Below the pieces are notes generated by a model, which had not been told where the DNA came from, did not search any database, and worked only from the letters and a program-made list of their open reading frames with translations. A DNA stretch of 37,566 bases from Caldilineaceae bacterium SB0661_bin_32 (GTDB taxonomy: Bacteria > Chloroflexota > Anaerolineae > Caldilineales > Caldilineaceae). The stretch covers positions 145,397 to 182,962 of the forward strand of contig VXMH01000014.1 in NCBI GenBank assembly GCA_009841235.1, written 5' to 3'. Below, in pieces: positions 1-7,399 of this stretch (position 1 is its first letter; each line of letters starts with the position of its first letter). The translations under genes were made by a program, and so were the position numbers.

Positions 1-502
1 ACAACCCTGTGGTTCCCTCCCTGCGGGGGGGCGGCTGGTGTCGTGGGTGGGGTGGTGAAATTCTCCTTTTTGTTTGGGGGGGCATTGTGTTTTTATCCCC
101 CCGCCGTTCTTATCCAGCAATTTCGTATCGAATGCAGCAACAGTGTAGCAATGTTGCTTCCCTCGACTTCACTCTCTCAGCGATCTTCAATCCTACCTGA
201 GCCTCCGCATTCTGCCAACCCGGAAAGGCTGAGGGCGTGCATCCCAAACTGCCAGGCCTTCACCATCCGTTTTATTGATCGATGATGAAATGGCTGCTCC
301 AATTGGCCTCCGCAGCCGGCGCAAACCCACCATTGGAAAGCCCTTCTTAACGCCAATCAGTACCTGTCTCCTTAGACAGAAACTGTCAATGTCGGTTATC
401 ATTCGCAGTACCCTTGCGGAGATTTCTTCAGGCCTTAGTGGTGCCCGAAAACATCCCGCCGGGGGTCTTCTTTCCAACTCCATCCAGCACAAGGCCCATG
501 TA
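1..502. other. Gene-free left-edge region upstream of the aminotransferase gene
   Basis: No convincing gene is visible here. The aminotransferase frame is open leftward to 275, but residues encoded before 503 look unlike the family and the base composition is mixed, so this is read as leader. Two small dyads are present. A perfect 7-bp hairpin has arms 136-142 and 152-158 with a 9-base loop. GACAG (375-379) and CTGTC (383-387) flank AAA and could be an operator or a weak hairpin. A weak promoter-like pair (TAGACA, then TATCAT) overlaps the second dyad. G-rich runs near 20-90 have no recognised role. Confidence 0.4.
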
Positions 503-1687
503 ATGTCACGCATGACGGTGGAACAGCTTCGGCAGGACCTTCCCATGACCGGGGAAGTTGGATACTTTCAGACTGGGACCTACGGCCCCGCCAGCGATTC
601 CGTACTCCAAGCGGTACGAGAAACGATGGAAACCGAGGCCCGCCACGGACCAGCCACCCCTGCCGGCAGGCAATCACATACCGAACGCGAAGCCGCGGCC
701 CGCAGCGGGCTGGCACGGATGCTCAACGTCGAAGAAGAGGAGCTGGGCATCGAGACCAACACGTCCCGCGCCATGCAACAGATCGTGCGCGGTCTAGACT
801 GGCAGGAGGGCGATGAGTTCGTCATGACCTCGCTTGAGCACGTCAGCACCTACGGTCTCTCCTATTCGCTGGAGCAGCAACACGGCGTGAAGACTATCGT
901 ACTTGGCGAAGTGTACGACGAACATCTCCTCGGCGATCTCGCCTCCGTGCTCACCGAACGCACCCGCCTGATCTGCCTCAGCCATATCGCTTCCCCCAAT
1001 GGGCGCCTCCTGCCCTGCAAGCAGGCAGCCGCCATCGCCCACGAGGCCGGCGTGCCCGTCATGCTCGACCTGGCCCAATCCGTCGGCCAGATGCCGGTAG
1101 ACCTGAAGGAGCTCGACTGCGATTTTGCCGTCGGTTCCGGCCACAAATGGTTGCTCGGCCCCATGGGCACCGGCTACATGTATATTTCGCAAGACCAGAT
1201 CCCCGGTTTCCACCCCAACTTCATTCCCGACCGCAGCCCCTGGTCGCTGCCTGATGCCCCCACGCCGGCGCCGACCGCCCGCTCCCGCACCGAAATCGGC
1301 ACCTACAACCACGCCCTCGTGGTCGGCCTCGGCCGCGCCGTCGAGATCATGGAAAGCATCGGCCTGGATAAAATGCAGGAAAGAATAACCCAGCTTTCCG
1401 GCCGCCTCCGCCAGGGCGTCGGCCACATCGACCGCGCCCGCATCATCACGCCCCAGGAACCCGGAAAGTCCGCCGGCATCACCTCGCTGATGTTCGACGG
1501 CTTCACCAAGACCGACTTGGACGGCCTCGTAGACAGGATGCACGAACGCCATCAGACGGTCGTCAAATCCCAATGGCTGACCGCTCCGCCGGACCCGGTC
1601 AAAGTCGCCATGCGCATTTCAGTCGCCGCCTTCAACGACGAGAGTGAAGTGGACCGCCTGCTGGAGGGCCTGGACGAAGAGCTGTAA
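503..1687 (+). CDS. Class V aminotransferase family protein (PLP-dependent, isopenicillin-N-epimerase/cysteine-desulfurase-like)
   Basis: This is a fold-type I PLP enzyme of the class V aminotransferase group, acting in the cytoplasm on an amino acid or amine that the sequence does not define. The PLP lysine is K215 in the motif SGHKWLLGPMGTGYMY. Upstream are the cofactor-binding region MLDLAQSVGQMPVD and the N-terminal substrate segment FQTGTYGP. At 394 residues from the ATG at 503 the length is normal for the family. The frame is open to 275, but the extra 76 residues have no family character. ATG 512 is an alternative start and neither has a strong Shine-Dalgarno. The next gene follows after 62 bases, so the two are probably co-transcribed. 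Family assignment is firm and substrate unknown. Confidence 0.85.
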   Translation: MSRMTVEQLRQDLPMTGEVGYFQTGTYGPASDSVLQAVRETMETEARHGPATPAGRQSHTEREAAARSGLARMLNVEEEELGIETNTSRAMQQIVRGLDWQEGDEFVMTSLEHVSTYGLSYSLEQQHGVKTIVLGEVYDEHLLGDLASVLTERTRLICLSHIASPNGRLLPCKQAAAIAHEAGVPVMLDLAQSVGQMPVDLKELDCDFAVGSGHKWLLGPMGTGYMYISQDQIPGFHPNFIPDRSPWSLPDAPTPAPTARSRTEIGTYNHALVVGLGRAVEIMESIGLDKMQERITQLSGRLRQGVGHIDRARIITPQEPGKSAGITSLMFDGFTKTDLDGLVDRMHERHQTVVKSQWLTAPPDPVKVAMRISVAAFNDESEVDRLLEGLDEEL

Positions 1688-1749
1688 CCACAGTGGCCGC
1701 GAACGCTGCCGCATACGAGCAACTAGCCACGAAAAGAGGAAAAGAGAAG

Positions 1750-2838
1750 ATGCCTGAACGCTTGGTACTCTGGGGACCGCCCGTAGTGGAGAGAGTTCCC
1801 GACGATCCCGATTACGCCGACTTTCTGCCCGCTTGGGTGCAAAAGTGCGCCGACGTAGGCGTAACCAAGATCGTCGGCGGAGACCGCACCCGCGCCCTGA
1901 CCGAAGCCGCCCATGCCGTCGGCATCAAGGTCGATCCCTATATCAACTACAACTCCTTCCCCCGCCATGGCTGGGCACGCGTCACCTACGGCTGGTCCCT
2001 CGACTTCCTGCGCCCCCCCGTTACCGCAGCCGAGGCCCGCGCCGTCATGGACAGTCACCGCCCCATCTACGACGCGCCCAAAGTAACCACCACCATGACC
2101 GACTTCGCAGCCAAGAATCCGCAGTTCCGCAGCCTCACACGCACCCGTTCCTACACGCTGCAGCCCGGAGACGATCTCTACCTGAGCGCCGCCTTCCCCG
2201 AAGTCCGCGCCGAACAGAACCAGCAGTTCCTCGATACGCTCGCCAAGACCCAAGGCGACGGCATCCAGGTCGAGTTCGTACTTGGAAACGAGGACGAGAA
2301 CGGGGCCGTCCCCTACGGCTACGAAGACCGCACGGTCAACGAGTTCCAGGCTAAACACGGCAAGAACCCGTTCGACCTGCCCAACGACGACCCTGAATGG
2401 CTGCAGTTCCGCGCCGACTACGTCACTCTCGCCCTGACCGAGATGCGAGCCGTCGTCAAGCAGGCCAAGCCTGACGCCGTCTTCTCGACCACCCTGATCG
2501 CCGGCGAAAAAGAGGACTACCTCAAGCTCCTGCACGACTGGCCAACCTGGCTCGAGCAAGGCCTCGTCGACGAGTTCTACATCTGGTTCCGCACCAATTC
2601 CAACCTCGACGCGCTCCAGCGCCAGCTCAGCTACGCGGTGGAAGTGTCCGGCGGGCGCACACCGGTTATCGCCGAGCTCTCCTGTTACCATCCCGGCAGC
2701 TTCCAGCAGCCCGACCAGATGCTGCGCGCCGCGGAAGCGGCCATGGACTGCGGCGCGGACGGCGTCGGCATCTACCGCAGCCATGCCGTCGAACAGTTGG
2801 ACTTCTGGCCGGTTCTGGAGAAGATGAGCAAGCTGTAG
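1750..2838 (+). CDS. Glycosyl-hydrolase-like 10 (GHL10)-type TIM-barrel protein
   Basis: The protein has 362 residues and no signal peptide. Recognisable blocks are FLRPPV in the first half, then YLSAAFPEVRAEQNQQFLD, VEFVLGNEDENG, and YGYEDRTVNEFQAKHGKNPF followed by NDDPEWLQFRADY. This order resembles family-10-like hypothetical glycosyl hydrolases (GHL10/DUF4015), which are TIM barrels of poorly known function. Acidic residues in VEFVLGNEDE are candidate active-site residues. ATG 1750 is chosen because a purine-rich Shine-Dalgarno (AGAGGAAAAGAG) precedes it; a GTG at 1693 in the same frame lacks one. It lies just downstream of the aminotransferase gene. A carbohydrate role fits the surroundings, but no substrate can be named. 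Confidence 0.7.
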   Translation: MPERLVLWGPPVVERVPDDPDYADFLPAWVQKCADVGVTKIVGGDRTRALTEAAHAVGIKVDPYINYNSFPRHGWARVTYGWSLDFLRPPVTAAEARAVMDSHRPIYDAPKVTTTMTDFAAKNPQFRSLTRTRSYTLQPGDDLYLSAAFPEVRAEQNQQFLDTLAKTQGDGIQVEFVLGNEDENGAVPYGYEDRTVNEFQAKHGKNPFDLPNDDPEWLQFRADYVTLALTEMRAVVKQAKPDAVFSTTLIAGEKEDYLKLLHDWPTWLEQGLVDEFYIWFRTNSNLDALQRQLSYAVEVSGGRTPVIAELSCYHPGSFQQPDQMLRAAEAAMDCGADGVGIYRSHAVEQLDFWPVLEKMSKL

Positions 2839-2864
2839 AGGGGCGTTTAGTCTGGGACTTCGTT

Positions 2865-3107
2865 TCAGCGATCGTGAAGGTCCGCTCGCGTCCAACTGGT
2901 CGAGCCGCAGGTGCCCAGATCAGTATCCTGGGTCAGCAAGGCCAGATGTTTGCGCATCGCCCTGGCGTACAGATTTTCGCGTTCTGCCAGTTCGGAGAGA
3001 AGCTCGGCCACAAGTTCCGAAAGGGATCGATTCTGGTCCTTCGCTATCTTCTCCGCCGTGTGTAGGACCGAGCGCGGCAGCGAGAGGGTTACATTCTGTT
3101 TGTCCAT
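2865..3107 (-). CDS. Orphan ribbon-helix-helix (CopG-type) antitoxin
   Basis: An 80-residue protein with an N-terminal ribbon-helix-helix DNA-binding domain: strand NVTLSLPRSVLHTAEKIAK, then the second helix NRSLSELVAELLSEL. The C-terminus (LGT.G..TWTRADLHDR type) matches antitoxins that normally lie just before a PIN-domain toxin gene. No toxin follows here, because the - strand downstream runs into the opposite-strand GHL10 gene 26 bases away. ATG 3107 is preferred over ATG 3113 because AAGGA lies 9 bases before it and only 3 before the other. A promoter and tandem operator-like repeats lie upstream. It is either an orphan regulator or the remnant of a lost toxin-antitoxin pair. Confidence 0.75.
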   Translation of the reverse strand: MDKQNVTLSLPRSVLHTAEKIAKDQNRSLSELVAELLSELAERENLYARAMRKHLALLTQDTDLGTCGSTSWTRADLHDR

Positions 3108-3125
3108 ATGCATGAGTCCTTGCGG

Positions 3126-3143
3126 CCAGAAATATCCAGAAAT
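3126..3143 (-). promoter_or_regulatory. Tandem operator-like direct repeat upstream of the RHH antitoxin
   Basis: CCAGAAAT occurs twice with a 10-base period (3126-3133 and 3136-3143), between the predicted -10 box and the start codon. Ribbon-helix-helix proteins often bind direct repeats one helical turn apart, so this is a plausible autoregulatory operator. Binding is inferred. Confidence 0.4.
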
Positions 3144-3166
3144 CTACCGCACAAAGGTGCTCGACA

Positions 3167-3195
3167 ATTCTAGGCTGTCCAACATCCCAATGCAA
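3167..3195 (-). promoter_or_regulatory. Predicted sigma70 promoter of the RHH antitoxin
   Basis: Read on the - strand: -35 TTGCAT (3195-3190), 17-base spacer, -10 TAGAAT (3172-3167). The predicted transcription start near 3160 leaves a leader of about 50 bases that contains the tandem repeat. Confidence 0.5.
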
Positions 3196-3215
3196 AGATA
3201 ACGCTCGTTGATGCG

Positions 3216-3243
3216 TTGCATTCCAGAGCAAACTGTGTAGACT
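3216..3243 (+). promoter_or_regulatory. Predicted sigma70 promoter of the deacetylase-like gene
   Basis: TTGCAT (3216-3221), 16-base spacer, TAGACT (3238-3243). It is divergent from the antitoxin promoter and only about 20 bases away, so the two could be regulated together. Confidence 0.4.
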
Positions 3244-3324
3244 CGCCGAAACCTGTTTGCAAATCAATGATTGAGGAGCAGGGGATTCCCTCTATCCGAT
3301 CCTCGGCCGAAAGAGAGGCACACC

Positions 3325-4194
3325 ATGTCCTATTACGTCGCCGCATACGACACCGAAGGCGTATATCCCTGGTGGGATAAGGACCGGCGTCAAAAAGGCT
3401 TCAGTTACACGCCAGAGCATATCGCCGAATTCCTAGACGGCGTGCGCGCTGTAGCCGACGTTCACCTGCAGCGCAACGCGCCAGCATCCTTCTTTCTCGT
3501 CGCCAAAATGCTGGAACTCTGCGGCCCCGAGCTGCGCGCCATTCTCGACAATCCCCTCTTCGATATCCAGTGTCATACCTTCACCCACCCAAACCTGAAA
3601 ACACTGGGTGAAGACAGAGCCGCGCTCCAATATGAACTCGGCGACGCCAAGAAACTGATCGAAGACACCTTCGGCCGCGAGGTAAACGGCCTCACCGCGC
3701 CCGGCGGATACACCGACGGCTTCCGCGGCCATCCCGCCATCTTGGATGTCATGTGGGAGGCCGGCTACCGCTATGCACGCAGCGTCGGAATGGGGCCAAA
3801 TGGGACCTTCCCTTCCTTGCTCGATCAGCCTTTCTGGTATACCGAGGATGGCTTCCCCGAACTCCTGGAAACGCCTTCGCATGCCTGGCACGACAACGTC
3901 CTCACCGGCCAGCCGGCTAAGGTGCATTGGCCGCCGCTCCTGCCCTGGTCCTATCCCTCCGAAATGCCCCGCGACGCGCAAGGCGTTTACGAAGCCTACG
4001 CGCCCGGCATCGACTACTGCACGCAGCAAGACCTTCTGTACTACATGCCCATCTTCCATCCCTGGTCGATCTACCGCATCGACAAGCAGGCCGCCCAGAT
4101 CGGCCTCCTGCTCGATCATGCCAGCAAACAGATGGAGTTGACATCCTGCAATCACATCTATCAGCACATTCTCCAGCATCCGGAGCTAGTCTGA
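3325..4194 (+). CDS. Polysaccharide deacetylase (NodB homology) family protein
   Basis: A 289-residue, leaderless cytoplasmic-type carbohydrate esterase family 4-like protein. Metal-binding histidines are H84 and H88 in CHTFTHPNL, the usual H-x3-H motif. D9 in AAYDTEGVYPWW takes the place of the normal catalytic TFDDG motif, so it belongs to the divergent group that begins with D-x-E. SFFLVAKMLE (55-64) and LTAPGGYTDGFRGHP match the later conserved strands. The family removes acetyl or related groups from amino sugars, or acts on small amides in this divergent branch; the substrate is unknown. ATG 3325 is chosen over an upstream TTG at 3271 because GAGAGG precedes it. Confidence 0.8.
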   Translation: MSYYVAAYDTEGVYPWWDKDRRQKGFSYTPEHIAEFLDGVRAVADVHLQRNAPASFFLVAKMLELCGPELRAILDNPLFDIQCHTFTHPNLKTLGEDRAALQYELGDAKKLIEDTFGREVNGLTAPGGYTDGFRGHPAILDVMWEAGYRYARSVGMGPNGTFPSLLDQPFWYTEDGFPELLETPSHAWHDNVLTGQPAKVHWPPLLPWSYPSEMPRDAQGVYEAYAPGIDYCTQQDLLYYMPIFHPWSIYRIDKQAAQIGLLLDHASKQMELTSCNHIYQHILQHPELV

Positions 4195-4223
4195 ACACCA
4201 AACCACTCCTACCATGCGTTGTC

Positions 4224-4244
4224 ACTAAAAACTGAAAACTCAAA
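4224..4244. repeat. Heptad repeat leader, three units abutting a start codon
   Basis: Three 7-base units (ACTAAAA, ACTGAAA, ACTCAAA) run directly into ATG 4245 with no Shine-Dalgarno. The start codon is in register with the heptads. Confidence 0.6.
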
Positions 4245-5303
4245 ATGACAGACCAATCACCAATCAACGTAGGAATCGCCGGCCTCGGCCGCACCGGCTG
4301 GAACAACCACGCCAACGCCTGTGCCCATCTCCCCGAACAGTTCCGCGTCGTCGCCGTCTGCGACCCCGACCCGGAACGCCAGGCCGAAGCCATCGAACGC
4401 TTCGACTGCCTCGCTTACGCATCATACGAGGAGCTGGTGGCCGACAAGGCCGTCGAACTCATGGTGGTGGCCACCCCCAGCAATCTCCATGCCGAACAGT
4501 CGATCGCGGCCATGCGCGCCGGCCAGCACGTCATCGTCGAGAAACCGATGGCCAGCGACCTCGCCGGCGCCGATGCCATGCTCGCCGTCGCCAAGGAGAC
4601 CGGTCGCACTCTGACCGTCCATCAGAATCTGCGCTACGCCGCCGACTTCGTCAAGGTGCGCGAGGTGATCGCCTCCGGCGTTCTCGGACGCATCATCGAA
4701 GTCCGCATCCACAACGGCGGCTTCGGTCGGCGCTGGGACTGGCAGACCATGAAGCGTTACGGCGGCGGCATGCTCAACAACAGCGGCCCCCATTTCGTCG
4801 ACATGGGCATGCTTCTTATCGACGATCCGGAGCCGGACGTCTTCTGCCACATGGAGGCCACTCCGCTCTACGCCGGCGACGCTGACAGCCACGTCAAAAT
4901 CATCCTCAAACCCAAGCCTGGCCAAGGTCCGCTGATTGAGATCAACATCACCACTGCCTGCGCCGTCCCCCAGCCGAACATCCTGGTGCTGGGGACGCAA
5001 GGCTCCATGGCCTGCTACCGCGAAGAAGCGCACCTGAAATACTTCGATCCCACCGAAGCGCCGCCCCTGATTCTGGACGAAGCGCCTATCGCCCGCGACC
5101 GCGTCTACAATCGCGAACAGCTTCCCTGGAAGGAGGAGCAAGTCTCCTTTGTCTACGACGGCGCGGAGGGTGTACAGGAACTATATCGCGCCCTCTTCGC
5201 CTCCATCCGCCAAGGACAGGACCTGGATATCACCCCCGAAAGCGTACGCGCCCAGATCGCGGTCCTCGAAAAGTGCCGCGAACTCAATCCCGGTGTAATC
5301 TAA
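4245..5303 (+). CDS. Gfo/Idh/MocA family NAD(P)-dependent oxidoreductase
   Basis: A 352-residue cytoplasmic dehydrogenase. The N-terminal Rossmann fold shows VGIAGLGRTG (9-18), with acidic D40 at the end of the second strand (VVAVCDPD) favouring NAD. The family EKP motif is E99-K100-P101 (HVIVEKPMA). The C-terminal alpha/beta domain contains GGGMLNNSGPHFVDMGMLL, corresponding to the segment carrying the family's catalytic H/D pair. Members oxidise or epimerise sugars, inositols and sugar acids; the exact substrate cannot be read. It precedes two isomerase/epimerase-like genes, a common pairing in inositol or ketosugar catabolism. It lacks a Shine-Dalgarno and starts directly after heptad repeats. 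Confidence 0.88.
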   Translation: MTDQSPINVGIAGLGRTGWNNHANACAHLPEQFRVVAVCDPDPERQAEAIERFDCLAYASYEELVADKAVELMVVATPSNLHAEQSIAAMRAGQHVIVEKPMASDLAGADAMLAVAKETGRTLTVHQNLRYAADFVKVREVIASGVLGRIIEVRIHNGGFGRRWDWQTMKRYGGGMLNNSGPHFVDMGMLLIDDPEPDVFCHMEATPLYAGDADSHVKIILKPKPGQGPLIEINITTACAVPQPNILVLGTQGSMACYREEAHLKYFDPTEAPPLILDEAPIARDRVYNREQLPWKEEQVSFVYDGAEGVQELYRALFASIRQGQDLDITPESVRAQIAVLEKCRELNPGVI

Positions 5304-5370
5304 CAGAAGCGAGGCGTGGAATTTTCCCGCTATTTGCATTCCTTCTTTCTCCGTCACAAAGGAGTTTCGC

Positions 5371-6246
5371 ATGGAACTGAGTTGCACATCCGTCATGCTT
5401 CCCCGTTGGGAACTGGACGAGACCTTCGACAAGTTGAGCGAGTACGGCTACGACGCTGTCGAGCTGCGCTGCCGCTATAACCCCGATGACCTGGACGCAA
5501 AGCCCTTTTTCTGGGGCCGGCATCTCTCCGACGTCAGTCCGGACAATATCCTAGACAAGGCCGCGCAGATTCGCGCCGCCGTCAAACGCACGGGCATACG
5601 CGTCGCCGCGCTCGCGCCCAACGCCCGCTACGATGACACCGAGCATGTCCTCAAGCTATTCAAAGGCGCCCTCGCGATCGACCCCGACCGCCCACCCCTG
5701 ATCCGCATCGACGCCCCAAAACATGACCGCACCAGACCCTACTGGCCCCAGTTCCTCGAGGCCCGCGCCGGCTACGCCAAACTGGCCGAACTGGCGAGCG
5801 AGCATGGCGTAAAGGCGACCTATGAAATCCATACCGGCACGCTTGCCGTCACCGCTTCACGTACGCTCGAACTCCTGCGCGACCTGGACCCCAACCACAT
5901 CGGCGCCATCTACGACGTCCAGAACATGGTCGAAGTGGGCATCGAAGACACGCGCATGGGCTTGGACCTCCTCGGTCCCTACGCGGCCCACTGTCATATC
6001 GGCAACCGCCTGCCGGAACCCGCCGGCCAGGGACCCGACGGTAACACAACCTGGCGCTGGCGCGGCGCTCGCCTCGCAGAGGGCGTAGCCGACATCCCCC
6101 AACTGATCGAAGACCTCAAGACCGTCGGCTACCAGGGCGCGCTCTCCCTCGAGCTCTTCATACCCGAAAACTTCGAGCCCGGAAACGACGACGAGATCGT
6201 TGAGACCGAAGGGGCCTTCCTGCGCAAGCTCATTGACCGCACCTAG
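5371..6246 (+). CDS. Sugar phosphate isomerase/epimerase family (AP endonuclease 2 fold) protein
   Basis: A 291-residue TIM-barrel protein of the xylose-isomerase-like group. The expected metal ligands are visible: E152 (TYEIHTG), D182 (IYDVQNM), H209 (CHIGN) and E261 (LSLELF). This is the two-Glu, Asp, His pattern of ketose 3-epimerases and related isomerases. AAAGGAG 7 bases before ATG 5371 supports the start. It follows the Gfo/Idh/MocA gene by 67 bases and is likely co-transcribed. It is more divergent than its neighbour at 6348 and need not share its substrate. Confidence 0.82.
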   Translation: MELSCTSVMLPRWELDETFDKLSEYGYDAVELRCRYNPDDLDAKPFFWGRHLSDVSPDNILDKAAQIRAAVKRTGIRVAALAPNARYDDTEHVLKLFKGALAIDPDRPPLIRIDAPKHDRTRPYWPQFLEARAGYAKLAELASEHGVKATYEIHTGTLAVTASRTLELLRDLDPNHIGAIYDVQNMVEVGIEDTRMGLDLLGPYAAHCHIGNRLPEPAGQGPDGNTTWRWRGARLAEGVADIPQLIEDLKTVGYQGALSLELFIPENFEPGNDDEIVETEGAFLRKLIDRT

Positions 6247-6310
6247 CGCACTCTACCCGCGGGGCGCCCGGCTGTTCATAATAATGTAGCCATATCCGCC
6301 GCCCCCACTG

Positions 6311-6324
6311 TACGCAATACGCAA
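6311..6324. repeat. Heptad repeat, TACGCAA type (two units)
   Basis: TACGCAA occurs twice in tandem, 23 bases before ATG 6348. The same unit recurs at 14925, 9092 and 37433. Confidence 0.5.
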
Positions 6325-6347
6325 AAGATCCTCAGGACAACTCCGCC

Positions 6348-7163
6348 ATGCCCTACGCCATCTGCAACGAACTCTTCGAAGACTGGTCCCTCGAGAAAAC
6401 CGCCGCCTTTGTCGCCGAACTAGGCTACCAGGGCCTTGAGCTGGCGCCCTTCACCCTCTGCAATCTTGTTACCGACCTCACCACCGCCGATCGCGTCCGC
6501 ATCCGGCAGACGGTCGAGGGCGCCGGCCTCTCCGTCGTCGGCCTCCACTGGCTGCTGGCACAGACCGAAGGCTTCCAGCTCAATGACTCCGATCCCGATG
6601 TCCGCGCCCGCACCGCCCAATATCTTCTCGACCTGATCGACTGCTGCGCCGACCTGGGCGGCGAGGTGCTCATCTTCGGCTCGCCCCAACAGCGCGACGT
6701 GCCGCCCGGCCGATCACGCTCCGAAGCCTGGAAAACCACCGCCGAGATCATGCACGCCTGCGGCGAGCGCGCCCAGCAGCAGGGCGTCCTCTTCTGCGTC
6801 GAACCCCTCAGCACCAACGAGACCAACTTCATCGTCAACGTCGACGAAGCCGCCGAACTCGTGCGTCAGGTCGACCACCCCGGCTTGCAAATGATGGTCG
6901 ATACCAAGGCCATGAGCAACGACCCCCGCCCCATCCCCGAACAGATCCGGGCCGTTCATCCCCTCTTCCACCACGTCCACCTCAACGATCCCAACCTGCG
7001 CGGCCCCGGCATGGGCGATCTCGACTTCCGGCCCATCCTGCAGACGCTCGACGACCTCAACTACGATCGCTGGCTGTCAGTCGAAGTATTCGACTTCACG
7101 CCTGGCCCCGAAAGGACCGCACGTGAAAGCCTCGCCTATCTGAACGCCCTTCCAGGCGGTTAG
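6348..7163 (+). CDS. Sugar phosphate isomerase/epimerase (ketose 3-epimerase-like)
   Basis: A 271-residue TIM barrel with a complete metal site: E152 (FCVEPLS), D185 (MMVDTKAM), H211 (HHVHLND) and E246 (LSVEVFD). The order and spacing are those of D-tagatose/D-psicose 3-epimerase and hydroxypyruvate-isomerase relatives. It converts a ketose or keto-acid in the cytoplasm; which one is not clear. Only a distant AGGA precedes the ATG. It ends 49 bases before the next promoter, so it probably closes the 3325-7163 operon. Confidence 0.85.
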   Translation: MPYAICNELFEDWSLEKTAAFVAELGYQGLELAPFTLCNLVTDLTTADRVRIRQTVEGAGLSVVGLHWLLAQTEGFQLNDSDPDVRARTAQYLLDLIDCCADLGGEVLIFGSPQQRDVPPGRSRSEAWKTTAEIMHACGERAQQQGVLFCVEPLSTNETNFIVNVDEAAELVRQVDHPGLQMMVDTKAMSNDPRPIPEQIRAVHPLFHHVHLNDPNLRGPGMGDLDFRPILQTLDDLNYDRWLSVEVFDFTPGPERTARESLAYLNALPGG

Positions 7164-7211
7164 TGGACAGGGAACGGGGCCGCCACAGGCCAAGGGCCGC
7201 AAAAACCCAGC

Positions 7212-7239
7212 TTGACACAAGACAATTACTCTGTAGAAT
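7212..7239 (+). promoter_or_regulatory. Strong predicted sigma70 promoter of the Dpp-type importer
   Basis: A perfect TTGACA (7212-7217), 16-base spacer and TAGAAT (7234-7239). Transcription would start near 7246, giving a leader of about 155 bases before the binding-protein gene. Confidence 0.65.
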
Positions 7240-7306
7240 GGAGTCGTTCCCTACAAGCCGCTCTTCCCAAAGAGGGCCGCGGGAATAGAATGTTCTTGGC
7301 AGGAGT

Positions 7307-7335
7307 CATGCCCTTTGCCCAAACGGAAGGGCATG
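7307..7335 (+). promoter_or_regulatory. Hairpin in the leader of the binding-protein mRNA
   Basis: A perfect 9-bp stem (CATGCCCTT 7307-7315 with AAGGGCATG 7327-7335) has an 11-base loop. A smaller 5-bp hairpin lies at 7261-7274 (CTCTT/AAGAG). There is no U-run after either, so they are not intrinsic terminators. They may shape mRNA stability or translation. Confidence 0.4.
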
Positions 7336-7399
7336 CAGACCTGCCAGTTCCTCATCCGCGTTTCATAAATCAAAAGACGTAGGAAAGGAGATTCAGAGT

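Noticed and set aside
275..502. N-terminal extension of the aminotransferase
   Set aside because: The 76 extra residues show no family similarity and no ribosome-binding site at 275; the family N-terminus begins after 503.
1723..2895. Long open frame on the - strand (390 codons) opposite the GHL10 gene
   Set aside because: It mirrors a GC-rich real gene in the opposite frame, has no recognisable domain and is Val/Gly/Ala/Asp-rich, as such shadows are. The same holds for the long - strand frames at 7370-8968, 20760-21701 and 23175-24182.
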